Of a stretch of DNA of 9,349 nucleotides, positions 1 to 7,570 are shown one piece after another. Both the position numbers and the translations under genes were made by a program. Under the pieces are notes generated by a model that saw only the letters and a list, made by a program, of their open reading frames with translations, searched no databases and had not been told where the DNA came from. The first letter of the stretch is position 1. Every line of letters begins with the position of its first letter. Source of the DNA: an uncultured Bacillus sp. (GTDB lineage: Bacteria > Bacillota > Bacilli > Bacillales > DSM-1321); NCBI GenBank assembly GCA_934215995.1, contig CAKQBC010000068.1, forward strand, positions 1 through 9,349. Reading direction: 5' to 3'.

Positions 1-902
1 CCGCTTCAACAGGAGGTACTTATTACCCGATCGGGGTTGGAATGGCTAATATTTGGAGCAGCCATTTAAAAGGAGAGAAAATCCAGGCGAGCGGCCAGTC
101 TTCAGCCGGCTCCATTGAAAATATTGAACTGCTTCGTGAAGGGGAAGCACAGCTCGCCATTCTTCAGGGGTTAATTTCGTCCCAGGCCTATGCCGGTGAT
201 GGCTCCTTTGAAGGAAAGCGCTATGAGGATTTGCGCACGATCTCCATGCTCTGGCCAAATGTGGAGCATTTTGTGCTGATGAACAGCAAGATCGAAAGCG
301 GAACTATCGACGATATAAAAGGAACGCAATTTTCTGTAGGGCCGCAGGCAAGCGGTACGGAGCAATCTACAGTCGTGATGATGGAAGGCCTTGAGCTCAC
401 GAAAAAGGATATTTCTCCTGAGTATCTTGGCTACAGTGACACGGTTTCCGCGATGCGCGACGGGAGATTGGATGGAGGTTCCCTTCCGGCAGGTATCCCG
501 ATTTCCGCTGTAACAGATATGTATGCAAGTAATGTGAAAGCATCGATTTTGGAAGTAACTGACGAGCAGCTGGATGCCATTAATGCAGTATCTGACAGCT
601 GGTACCGCTATGTGATTCCTGGAGGGACATATCCGCGCATTGACGAAGATATCAACACCATTGCCCAGCCGAACCTTTTATCCACAACAAAAGAAATGGA
701 CGAAGAAACAGTCTATATTTTAACCAAAACGCTCTATGAAAATCTGGATGAAATGTATGAGGTTCATAGCTCTGCCAAGGAAATGACACTGGAAACCGCC
801 CTTGATGGAGTATCTGTTCCATTGCATGCCGGAGCCTACAGATATTTTAAAGAAGCAGGTCTTGATATACCTGAAAATCTAATTCCGCCGGAAGCGAAAT
901 AA
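1..902 (+). CDS. TAXI-family TRAP transporter solute-binding protein (5' end missing)
   Basis: This is the extracytoplasmic substrate-capturing subunit of a tripartite ATP-independent periplasmic (TRAP) transporter of the TAXI class. The frame is open from base 3 and codes upstream of the first ATG at 42: bases 9-35 read TGGTYYPIG, the hallmark TAXI motif that normally follows the signal peptide and first strand. The ATG at 42 is therefore an internal methionine, not the start. About 299 codons are present, and the lipoprotein or signal peptide plus roughly 30 residues lie outside the window. Other TAXI-like parts are QSSAGSIENIELL near base 96, the QLAILQG segment near 150, and GTEQSTV near 354, which contribute to the ligand cleft in the family. 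The stop overlaps the ribosome binding site of the fused permease gene just downstream, which is its partner. Characterised TAXI proteins bind small dicarboxylates or amino acids such as glutamate; the ligand here is inferred from the neighbours, not read from the sequence. Confidence 0.93.
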   Translation, partial: ASTGGTYYPIGVGMANIWSSHLKGEKIQASGQSSAGSIENIELLREGEAQLAILQGLISSQAYAGDGSFEGKRYEDLRTISMLWPNVEHFVLMNSKIESGTIDDIKGTQFSVGPQASGTEQSTVVMMEGLELTKKDISPEYLGYSDTVSAMRDGRLDGGSLPAGIPISAVTDMYASNVKASILEVTDEQLDAINAVSDSWYRYVIPGGTYPRIDEDINTIAQPNLLSTTKEMDEETVYILTKTLYENLDEMYEVHSSAKEMTLETALDGVSVPLHAGAYRYFKEAGLDIPENLIPPEAK

Positions 903-915
903 AGGAGGGAAATCG

Positions 916-2880
916 ATGACAAGGTCAACAACTGAACCCATTGTACAGCCAGCGGATCTCGATAAAGAAGCAGGCGGCGGCATTCGGCTGCTGGAGGGTC
1001 CATACAAAAAAGCGGCTGCCATCATTGCTGTTCTGTTTTCTGTTTTTGCCATTTATTCGAATGGATTATCCAATATTCAAGAGATTTATAGAAACCTGAT
1101 TTTCCTGGGCATCCTGCTGGTTATGACTTTTTTCTATTATCCGGCCGGAAAATCTTCCAATCAAAAAAGGTTTACAGCCCCTGATTACGTATTTGCGGCG
1201 CTTGCCATTGCAGGTCTTGGCTACCTGCTCCTGAATTACACAACGATTCATGTGGACCGGGGCTCCCAGCCGATTATGATTGATTATGTCTTTGGAGCCA
1301 TTACGATCATCGTCCTCCTTGAAGCTTCAAGACGGGCAGTTGGGATCTTTATCCCGATCCTGTGTGGAGGCGCTATTGTATACGCCCTGTTTGGCACCTA
1401 CTTCCCATGGATTTTCGGGCATGCCGGCTTTTCACTGGAACGCCTGCTGTACCGTCTTTATATGACGACTGAGGGCGTGCTGGGTTTAACACTTTCGACG
1501 GCCTCCACGTTCATCGTCATGTTCGTCCTGTTTGGTGCCTTCCTGTCTGTCAGCGGTGCCACCCAGCTTTTCAATGATCTCGCCCTTTCCATTGCAGGCA
1601 GAAAGCGTGGAGGCCCTGCCCAAGTGGCGGTCATCTCCAGTGCACTGACAGGATCATTGAGCGGAAGTGCAGTGGCCAACGTCGCGACAACAGGAGCTTT
1701 TACGATTCCATTGATGAAATCCATTGGTCTTAAGCCTAAGTTTGCCGGTGCCGTAGAAGCGGCTGCTTCAACAGGCGGAATGATCATGCCGCCGATTATG
1801 GGCGCTGCCGCATTCATTATGGCCGGTTTCCTTGGAATCTCTTATACAACGGTCATCCTGGCAGCGATCATTCCAAGCTTTCTCTACTATATCGCACTGA
1901 TTTTTGCCATTGATATTGAAGCGAAAAAGCAAGGCCTGAAAGGCATCAGTAAAGAAAATATCCCGGATGTCGTCCAAATCCTGAAGGAACGCGGTGTCCT
2001 GCTTATTCCGATCATCGTTGTCATCACAACACTATTAATGGGAAAGACAGCTCTATTTGCCGGATTTGCCGGAATCGGTGCAGTCATTGTGGCGAGCTGG
2101 CTGGCAAAGGATAAATCTTCAAGAATCACGATCTCTAAAACAATTGAAGCTTTCATTGAAGGCGGAAGAGGGACGATTCAAGTCGGGATTGCCTGCGCCG
2201 CCATCGGAATCATCATCTGCGTTGTCACCATGACAGGAATTGGATCTACATTAGCTTATAATATTGTCGAATTAACGGGCGGTCAGCTTTGGCTGATTTT
2301 AATCGTCGTCATGCTCACCTGCATCGTTTTAAGTATGGGGCTTCCATCCACAGCTCTTTATATCGTCGTTGCGGTTACGGCAGCTCCTGCACTTGTGGAG
2401 GCTGGCGTTAATCCAATCGCTGCACATTTCTTTGTGTTCTGGTTTGGTGCATTGTCCAACATTACGCCGCCTGTGGCCCTGGCATCATATACCGCAGCGG
2501 GACTCGCCGGCGCCAATGCGATGCAGACATCATGGGAGGCGCTTAGAATTTCACTTCCGGGCTTTATCATCCCGTTCATGATTGCCTATAACCCTATTAT
2601 TCTGCTTCAGGCAGCAGAGGGAGAAACGGTATCCATTTTATCAGTCGCATTAGTGGTCATCACAAGCACACTGGGCATTTACGCCCTAGCAAGTTCGCTT
2701 GGAAATTACCTGAATGCCAAGCTGACGATACTTGAAAGAATCCTAATGTTTGCAGGGGCATTAATGCTGATTAAACCAGGCATGATCACAGATATTGCCG
2801 GACTTGGGCTTTGTGTGTTTGCGATTCTCTTCCACATCATCAGAGTAAAGAAAAGCAGTTCAGTCGAAATCACCATATAA
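916..2880 (+). CDS. TRAP transporter permease, fused 4TM/12TM (DctQM-like, TAXI-associated)
   Basis: This is the membrane component of the TAXI-TRAP importer, which uses an ion gradient rather than ATP. At 654 residues it has the usual length of the fused small-plus-large subunit form found with TAXI binding proteins. Residues 1-30 are a soluble tail. About 31-175 hold the small-subunit-like helices, and the large-subunit part follows with many hydrophobic segments. Highly conserved family stretches are visible: GSLSGSAVANVATTG at 246-260, STGGMIMPPIMGAAAF at 285-300, MGLPSTALYIVV at 474-485, and ALSNITPPVALASYTAAGLAG at 512-532. The last two belong to the repeat thought to form the ion and substrate path. 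The start is supported by AAAGGAGG at 901-908, seven bases upstream. It probably forms one transcript with the upstream binding-protein gene and the regulator gene 13 bp downstream. No truncation is seen. Confidence 0.95.
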   Translation: MTRSTTEPIVQPADLDKEAGGGIRLLEGPYKKAAAIIAVLFSVFAIYSNGLSNIQEIYRNLIFLGILLVMTFFYYPAGKSSNQKRFTAPDYVFAALAIAGLGYLLLNYTTIHVDRGSQPIMIDYVFGAITIIVLLEASRRAVGIFIPILCGGAIVYALFGTYFPWIFGHAGFSLERLLYRLYMTTEGVLGLTLSTASTFIVMFVLFGAFLSVSGATQLFNDLALSIAGRKRGGPAQVAVISSALTGSLSGSAVANVATTGAFTIPLMKSIGLKPKFAGAVEAAASTGGMIMPPIMGAAAFIMAGFLGISYTTVILAAIIPSFLYYIALIFAIDIEAKKQGLKGISKENIPDVVQILKERGVLLIPIIVVITTLLMGKTALFAGFAGIGAVIVASWLAKDKSSRITISKTIEAFIEGGRGTIQVGIACAAIGIIICVVTMTGIGSTLAYNIVELTGGQLWLILIVVMLTCIVLSMGLPSTALYIVVAVTAAPALVEAGVNPIAAHFFVFWFGALSNITPPVALASYTAAGLAGANAMQTSWEALRISLPGFIIPFMIAYNPIILLQAAEGETVSILSVALVVITSTLGIYALASSLGNYLNAKLTILERILMFAGALMLIKPGMITDIAGLGLCVFAILFHIIRVKKSSSVEITI

Positions 2881-2893
2881 GGAGCTAACATCC

Positions 2894-3613
2894 ATGAAAA
2901 TCGAACGAAAAAAAATCTCGGCCCAGGTGCTGGATCAGCTGAAGGAAATGATAAAAGACGGCAAGTTCCCGCCAAATGAGCCGATGCCATCCGAGAATGA
3001 ACTGGCCAAACTGTTTGGCGTCAGCCGTGCGCCTGTTCGAGAAGCATTGAGCGTATTATCTGCCAGCGGGATTATTGAATCCAGGCAAGGCGGCCGCAGC
3101 TTCGTCAAAGAAGTTAATATGGCAGACATGCTTGGTTCGTTAGCGATTGAATACATTCCCGTGGAACAGATTTTTGAGCTTCTGGAAATGCGGATGGTTA
3201 TGGAGACACAGGCAGCAGCGATTGCTGCCTTGCGTCGTGATGAGGCCGATCTGGAAAAGATGAAGATGGCGCTCGATCAATTTGAAATTACGCTGACGAA
3301 TCCTGAAGCGGTAGGCGATCTGGCAGACGTTAATTTTCATAAACACCTGATCGAAGCAACGAAAAATCGTTTCATGATACAGGTAATGGAAAATATCGAT
3401 GATCTGTACCGAAAAGCAATTGCCTTTTCCCTTAAGAAGAATGTGGGTCTTCCGGCAAAGCGCGAACAGGTTTTTCAGGAGCATATGAGCATTTTTACAG
3501 CTATTAAAGAACAGGATGAAGAAAGAGCGGCAAAGGCGATGCGAGTGCATCTTGAGAATGTTACAAAGAAATTGAAGGTGAACGAAGGGGAAGGAAAGAA
3601 GGTGTCATTGTGA
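2894..3613 (+). CDS. FadR-subfamily GntR transcriptional regulator (FCD domain)
   Basis: This 239-residue DNA-binding regulator has a GntR winged helix at residues 5-73. The recognition region is visible as PSENELAKLFGVSRAPVREALSVL followed by the wing GIIESRQGGRSFV. An all-helical FCD effector domain fills about 80-225. In that domain D145, H149, H197 and H219 fall at the spacing of the metal-ligand set (Asp, +4 His, then two later His) of metal-binding FCD proteins, which usually bind a carboxylate through the metal. This fits a sensor for a hydroxy- or oxoacid handled by the operon. The ATG is preceded by AAGGAG at 2880-2884 overlapping the permease stop. It sits between transporter and enzyme genes, so it most likely controls its own operon, usually as a repressor in this family. 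The operator is not in view because the operon start lies upstream of the window. Confidence 0.93.
   Translation: MKIERKKISAQVLDQLKEMIKDGKFPPNEPMPSENELAKLFGVSRAPVREALSVLSASGIIESRQGGRSFVKEVNMADMLGSLAIEYIPVEQIFELLEMRMVMETQAAAIAALRRDEADLEKMKMALDQFEITLTNPEAVGDLADVNFHKHLIEATKNRFMIQVMENIDDLYRKAIAFSLKKNVGLPAKREQVFQEHMSIFTAIKEQDEERAAKAMRVHLENVTKKLKVNEGEGKKVSL
3598..3604 (+). promoter_or_regulatory. Ribosome binding site supporting the GTG start of the glcD-like gene
   Basis: GAAGGTG lies inside the end of the regulator gene, five bases before the GTG at 3610. It supports that start over any internal ATG. The GTG overlaps the regulator's TGA in a GTGA junction, an arrangement that usually gives coupled translation. 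Confidence 0.6.
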
Positions 3614-5025
3614 TCACCGAACAAATTGTTGAACGGCTGAAAAGCATCATGGGATCAGAAAATCGCGTTTTGCTTGAAAAAGCAGACCTGGTTTCTTATT
3701 CATACGATGGCTCATTTGGAGCCTATATTCCGGAGATCATCCTGCAGCCAGTTTCGACTGAGGAAGTGGCAGGCATAGTAAAGCTCGCCAATGACATGAA
3801 AATACCAGTCTATCCAAGAGGCAGGGGAACGAGTCTAAGTGGAGGCCCGCTCCCTGTCCATGGCGGGATGGTCCTTGATTTTTCCAGGTGGACCCAGAAG
3901 CTGATCATTGACCCTGAGGATACCGTTGCGATTGTATCTCCCGGGGTCATTACAGCTGATATTGACCGTGAAGCGCAGCGGCATGGGCTGATGTATCCGC
4001 CAGACCCAAGCAGTTCCCATGTTTCTACAATTGGAGGGAACCTTGCTGAGAATGCCGGCGGGCCGCGCGGTTTAAAGTACGGAGTTACGAAGGATTATGT
4101 ATTGGGCCTCGAGATCGTCACGCCAGAAGGGGACGTTATCCGAACAGGCGGGCGGACGGTCAAAAACGTCACAGGCTATGACCTGACGAAGCTGATCGTT
4201 GGGTCGGAGGGGACGCTGGGCATCATCACAGAGGCCACCCTTCAGCTGATTCCAAGGCCGCAGGCCACCCAGACGATGATGGTCATATTTGATGACATTA
4301 TTGATGCCGGAAAAGCGATCTCGGCTGTGCTCACTTCCGGCATCCTGCCTTCCAAAATGGAAATCATGGATCAGGCTTCCATCCGGGCGGTGGAAGAGTT
4401 TCAGCCGATTGGTCTTCCAATAGATGTGGATGCCATTATCCTGATTGAGCTTGATGGCCATCCAATTGCCATAAGGGATGAAAGCGAACAGGTGAAGCAG
4501 GTGTGCCTGGACGTCGGGGCAAGGGAAGCCATCATTGCTAGGGATGAGGAATCTGCCGAGAACCTGTGGAAAGCGAGAAAGCTCGTTTCCCCTGCGATTG
4601 TCAGGAAAAAGCCAACGAAAATTTCCGAGGATGCTACCATTCCAAGAAGCAAGATTCCTGAAATGTTCAGAAGGCTTCAGGAAATCAAAGCAAAATATGA
4701 AATTGACTTAGTCGTATTCGGCCATGCGGGTGATGGAAATCTGCATCCGAATATCATTACAGATAAGCAGGATAAAGAAGAGATGAAGCGTGTGGAAAAA
4801 GCAGTAGAGGAGATTTTTACAGCAGCGATTGAATTGGGTGGAACCCTCTCAGGCGAGCATGGAATCGGGACCATGAAGGCGCCATTTATGGAGATGGAGC
4901 TTGGGGAAGCGGGAATGGACATGATGAAACGAATGAAAAAAGCGTGGGATCCGAACAACATTATGAATCCGGGCAAGATTTTTCCCGAGACAAAAGGACA
5001 AAAGCTGGTGTTAGTCCATGACTAG
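3610..5025 (+). CDS. glcD: GlcD-type FAD-linked 2-hydroxyacid dehydrogenase
   Basis: This cytoplasmic flavoprotein of the VAO/PCMH fold oxidises a D-2-hydroxyacid (glycolate, D-lactate or D-2-hydroxyglutarate in relatives) to the 2-oxoacid. The FAD-binding domain spans about 35-215, with PRGRGTSLSGG at 69-79, PPDPSSSHVSTIGGNLAENA near 130-149, and NVTGYDLTKLIVGSEGTLG at 186-204. The C-terminal FAD-oxidase domain has GHAGDGNLHPN at 371-381 and SGEHGIG at 414-420. Their His and Glu residues (H372, H379, E415, H416) correspond to the metal-ligand and catalytic region of D-2-hydroxyglutarate dehydrogenases and D-lactate dehydrogenases. The NIMNPGKIF tail at 450-458 is typical. Length (471) matches Bacillus GlcD proteins. 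It starts with GTG overlapping the regulator's stop and overlaps the iron-sulfur gene by 8 bp. No GlcE-like gene is present. Family and redox chemistry are clear; the substrate is not. Confidence 0.9.
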   Translation: MITEQIVERLKSIMGSENRVLLEKADLVSYSYDGSFGAYIPEIILQPVSTEEVAGIVKLANDMKIPVYPRGRGTSLSGGPLPVHGGMVLDFSRWTQKLIIDPEDTVAIVSPGVITADIDREAQRHGLMYPPDPSSSHVSTIGGNLAENAGGPRGLKYGVTKDYVLGLEIVTPEGDVIRTGGRTVKNVTGYDLTKLIVGSEGTLGIITEATLQLIPRPQATQTMMVIFDDIIDAGKAISAVLTSGILPSKMEIMDQASIRAVEEFQPIGLPIDVDAIILIELDGHPIAIRDESEQVKQVCLDVGAREAIIARDEESAENLWKARKLVSPAIVRKKPTKISEDATIPRSKIPEMFRRLQEIKAKYEIDLVVFGHAGDGNLHPNIITDKQDKEEMKRVEKAVEEIFTAAIELGGTLSGEHGIGTMKAPFMEMELGEAGMDMMKRMKKAWDPNNIMNPGKIFPETKGQKLVLVHD

Positions 5026-6283
5026 CCAGCTTGCCTATAAAGAAACGTTCGACTGTGTCCAATGCGGCTATTGTCTTCCAGCATGCCCCACATACGCCAG
5101 CATGGGGAAAGAAAGGCATTCTCCACGGGGACGGATCAATCTTGTGCAAATGGCGGCGGAAGGGAAAATAACCATCGATGAAATGACAGAATCGATGGAG
5201 CTCTGCCTTGGCTGCCGCGCCTGTGAGACGGCATGCCCAACGAATGTGCAATATGGAAAAATTCTCGAATCATTTAAGGAAGTAAAGGCTGCCGAAGCAC
5301 CAGCTCCATTCATGGAGAACTTGGCTCTGCAGAAGGCATTGCCGAATAAAAAATTGCTGTCAGCCATGAGAGCTTCACTTCGGGCCTATCAAAAAACGGG
5401 TATGGACTCGTTGGCCCGCAAAAGCAAGGTGCTAGGCATTCTTCCCGAACAGCTTCGTGCTTTTGAAGAAATAGCCCCTGCTGTGGAAATGCCAAATAAA
5501 CAGCTGAGAACAGGCATCCATAGCCTTGAGCGTGAGCCGAAAGCCCGCGTCGCTTTTTTTACAGGCTGCATCATGGATGTGTTTTTTGCCAAAATCAATG
5601 ACCTCAGCATTAAGCTGCTGAGGCATGCTGGCTGCGAAGTCACCGTAATCAAGGAACAGACCTGCTGCGGGGCGCTGCAGAACCATAGCGGAGATACGGG
5701 AACATCCAGGAAACTGGCGAAGGAAAATATTGCGGCTTTTGAAAATGGGAACTTTGATTATGTGGTTAATGCGATTGGCGGCTGCGGTGCGATGCTCGTT
5801 GAATATGATCACCTTCTCGCGAATGACCCGGAATGGGCAGAGCGTGCCAAGGTGTTCGCACAAAAGAATAAGGACGTAAGTGTAATACTGAACAAACTCG
5901 GAATCAGTTTCAGCCGGGAACTCTCAGGTGCTGTGACCTATCAGCCATCCTGCCATCTGTTAAATGTGCAGAAGGTGGCGGACGATCCCGTTCAGCTCCT
6001 CGAAAGCATACCAGGCATTACATATGTTCCTCTTCCGAAAGGGGATATGTGCTGCGGATCGGCGGGGATTTATAATATTGTCCACTACGAAGAATCCATG
6101 GAAATCCTTGATGCCAAAATGGAACATGTCCAAAAGATCTCGCCGGACACCATCGTCACGTCCAACCCTGGATGCCATTTGCAGATGGGCCTCGGGGTTA
6201 AACGCGAAGGGCTTGAAGACAAGGTCCGTGTTGTCCATATTATTGAATTACTGGCAGAAGCCTGCGGGATTGATCATAAATAA
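5018..6283 (+). CDS. glcF: GlcF-type iron-sulfur subunit ((Fe-S)-binding, two CCG domains)
   Basis: This is the electron-transfer partner of the GlcD-like protein, expected to carry electrons from its flavin to a quinone at the membrane. Two 4Fe-4S ferredoxin motifs are visible: C13, C16, C19, C23-P and C63, C66, C69, C73-P. Two cysteine-rich CCG domains follow: C184, C216-C217, C256, and C312, C345-C346, C386. All expected cysteines are intact. At 421 residues the protein is close to the length of other GlcF proteins, and no transmembrane segment is evident, so membrane contact would be peripheral. The ATG lies inside the last codons of the dehydrogenase gene (8-bp overlap). Only a weak GGTG at 5006-5009 precedes it, so translation is probably coupled, which would keep subunit ratios equal. 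Lactate-utilisation LutA-type proteins share the CCG domains but lack the N-terminal ferredoxin part seen here. Confidence 0.9.
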   Translation: MTSQLAYKETFDCVQCGYCLPACPTYASMGKERHSPRGRINLVQMAAEGKITIDEMTESMELCLGCRACETACPTNVQYGKILESFKEVKAAEAPAPFMENLALQKALPNKKLLSAMRASLRAYQKTGMDSLARKSKVLGILPEQLRAFEEIAPAVEMPNKQLRTGIHSLEREPKARVAFFTGCIMDVFFAKINDLSIKLLRHAGCEVTVIKEQTCCGALQNHSGDTGTSRKLAKENIAAFENGNFDYVVNAIGGCGAMLVEYDHLLANDPEWAERAKVFAQKNKDVSVILNKLGISFSRELSGAVTYQPSCHLLNVQKVADDPVQLLESIPGITYVPLPKGDMCCGSAGIYNIVHYEESMEILDAKMEHVQKISPDTIVTSNPGCHLQMGLGVKREGLEDKVRVVHIIELLAEACGIDHK

Positions 6284-6301
6284 GAGAAAGGGTGGAGGAT
6301 C

Positions 6302-7510
6302 ATGTATGATTACATCATTATTGGCGGGGGCATTGTTGGCCTGTCAACAGGAATGGAGCTGCTGAGCCGGTTTCCTTCAGCGAAAGTGGCCATCCTGGAA
6401 AAAGAAAGCCATGTAGCGGCCCACCAGACTGGCCATAACAGCGGCGTCATCCATTCCGGAATATACTATAAACCCGGAAGCTATAAAGCCCGGCTTGCCA
6501 AAAAAGGCAGTGAATCCATGACGGAATTTTGCCGGGAGCATGGTCTTGAAGTGGATATCTGCGGAAAAGTCATTGTCGCAAGCGAAGATTTCGAGCTCCC
6601 GCTATTGGACGATCTATATCAGCGAGGTTTAGACAATGGTCTTGGCATCCGGATGATTGACCATGGCGAGCTCCATGAAATCGAGCCGCACGTGAATGGA
6701 AAAAAGGCAATTCATGTGCCAATGGCTGGCATTGTCAACTATAAGCAGGTTTCGGAAAAAATGGCTGAGATCATTACAGCAAAAGGCGGGGACATCCTGC
6801 TGAATCATAAAGTACTAGCCATTGACGAAACGGCTCAGGAAGTAATCGTCCAGACCAGCAGGGGAGAGGTAAGGGGAGCATACTATGTAAACTGCGGCGG
6901 CCTGCAGTCAGACCGGATCGCCAAGCTTGCCGGATTGAAAACGGATGTCAAAATAGTGCCATTCAGGGGCGAGTATTTCATGCTCAAACCGGAGAAAAGC
7001 AGCCTCGTCAAAAATCTGATCTACCCTGTGCCAAACCCCAACTTCCCGTTCCTTGGGGTCCATTTTACCCGCATGATTAACGGAGCCATTGATGTTGGTC
7101 CAAATGCCGTTCTAAGCTTTAAGCGGGAGGGCTATAAAAAAACGGATCTCAATGTGGCAGACCTTATGGAGGTTGTGGCTTATAAAGGATTCTGGAAGCT
7201 GGCAAAGAAATATATGAAAGAGGGAGTGGAAGAAATGATCCGCTCAGCATCCAAGGAGCTCTTCATGAAAAATGTCCAGAAGCTCATGCCGGACATCCAG
7301 AAGGATGATATTGTTCCCGGGCCGGCCGGTGTCAGAGCGCAAGCCTTGAAGGACGATGGCTCATTAGTCGATGACTTTTTCATTGTGCCGAGCAAACGCT
7401 CCATTCATGTATTAAATGCACCATCTCCGGCCGCGACGGCATCCATTGAAATTGGAAAAGAAATCGTCAGGAAGATGGACGGAATGTTTAAGATGGAATC
7501 AGCTGTTTAA
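6302..7510 (+). CDS. lhgO: L-2-hydroxyglutarate oxidase/dehydrogenase
   Basis: This FAD-dependent oxidoreductase of the DAO superfamily is predicted to convert L-2-hydroxyglutarate to 2-oxoglutarate, with electrons going to oxygen or the respiratory chain. The N-terminal dinucleotide-binding motif is GGGIVG at 8-13, with an acidic residue (E33) ending the second strand as expected for FAD ribose binding. The LhgO-type block HQTGHNSGVIHSGIYY runs from 41 to 56. Further family-like segments are PFRGEYF at 220-226, VGPNAVLS at 265-272, GPAGVRAQ at 340-347, and the C-terminal flavin contact APSPAATASIEIG at 373-385. Length (402) is normal for LhgO. The start is fixed by the GGGIVG motif so near the N terminus. 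GGAGG at 6294-6298 is only three bases from the ATG, so the more distant AAAGGG at 6287-6292 may contribute. It is the last gene of the operon, 18 bp after glcF. A glycerol-3-phosphate dehydrogenase or other DAO enzyme is less likely given the GHNSGVIHSGIYY block. Confidence 0.9.
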   Translation: MYDYIIIGGGIVGLSTGMELLSRFPSAKVAILEKESHVAAHQTGHNSGVIHSGIYYKPGSYKARLAKKGSESMTEFCREHGLEVDICGKVIVASEDFELPLLDDLYQRGLDNGLGIRMIDHGELHEIEPHVNGKKAIHVPMAGIVNYKQVSEKMAEIITAKGGDILLNHKVLAIDETAQEVIVQTSRGEVRGAYYVNCGGLQSDRIAKLAGLKTDVKIVPFRGEYFMLKPEKSSLVKNLIYPVPNPNFPFLGVHFTRMINGAIDVGPNAVLSFKREGYKKTDLNVADLMEVVAYKGFWKLAKKYMKEGVEEMIRSASKELFMKNVQKLMPDIQKDDIVPGPAGVRAQALKDDGSLVDDFFIVPSKRSIHVLNAPSPAATASIEIGKEIVRKMDGMFKMESAV

Positions 7511-7528
7511 GTAATTGGAGAATAATTC

Positions 7529-7568
7529 AAAATCCCCTGAACCATAATATGGAAGAAAGGGGATTTTT
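7529..7568 (+). terminator. Intrinsic terminator of the transporter-oxidase operon
   Basis: AAAATCCCCT (7529-7538) pairs perfectly with AGGGGATTTT (7558-7567). A short nested hairpin, CCAT/ATGG, sits in the loop at 7542-7552. The stem ends in a run of five T. It lies 18 bp after the lhgO stop and fits a rho-independent terminator, although the T run is short and mostly part of the stem. The 3' arm also holds the ribosome binding site of the next gene. Confidence 0.65.
7556..7562 (+). promoter_or_regulatory. Ribosome binding site embedded in the terminator stem
   Basis: AAAGGGG lies eight bases before the ATG at 7571 and is the only good Shine-Dalgarno candidate for that gene. Bases 7558-7562 are in the 3' arm of the terminator hairpin, so they would be paired in any transcript reading through from the operon. 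A transcript starting inside or after the 5' arm would leave them free. Confidence 0.6.
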
Positions 7569-7570
7569 AC

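Noticed and set aside
1458..1817. 119-codon open frame on the - strand
   Set aside because: It lies wholly inside the conserved core of the TRAP permease gene. It is a codon-bias shadow, with no ribosome binding site and no recognisable family.
5432..5863. 143-codon open frame on the - strand
   Set aside because: It is antisense to the cysteine-rich part of glcF, and its translation shows no domain. The + strand frame has all expected cysteines.
5964..6365. 133-codon + strand frame overlapping the end of glcF and the start of lhgO
   Set aside because: It overlaps two well-supported genes in another frame and has no family-like sequence.
6302..7510. Glycerol-3-phosphate dehydrogenase as an alternative identity
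   Set aside because: The GHNSGVIHSGIYY block and 402-residue length fit LhgO better, and no glycerol-related genes are nearby.
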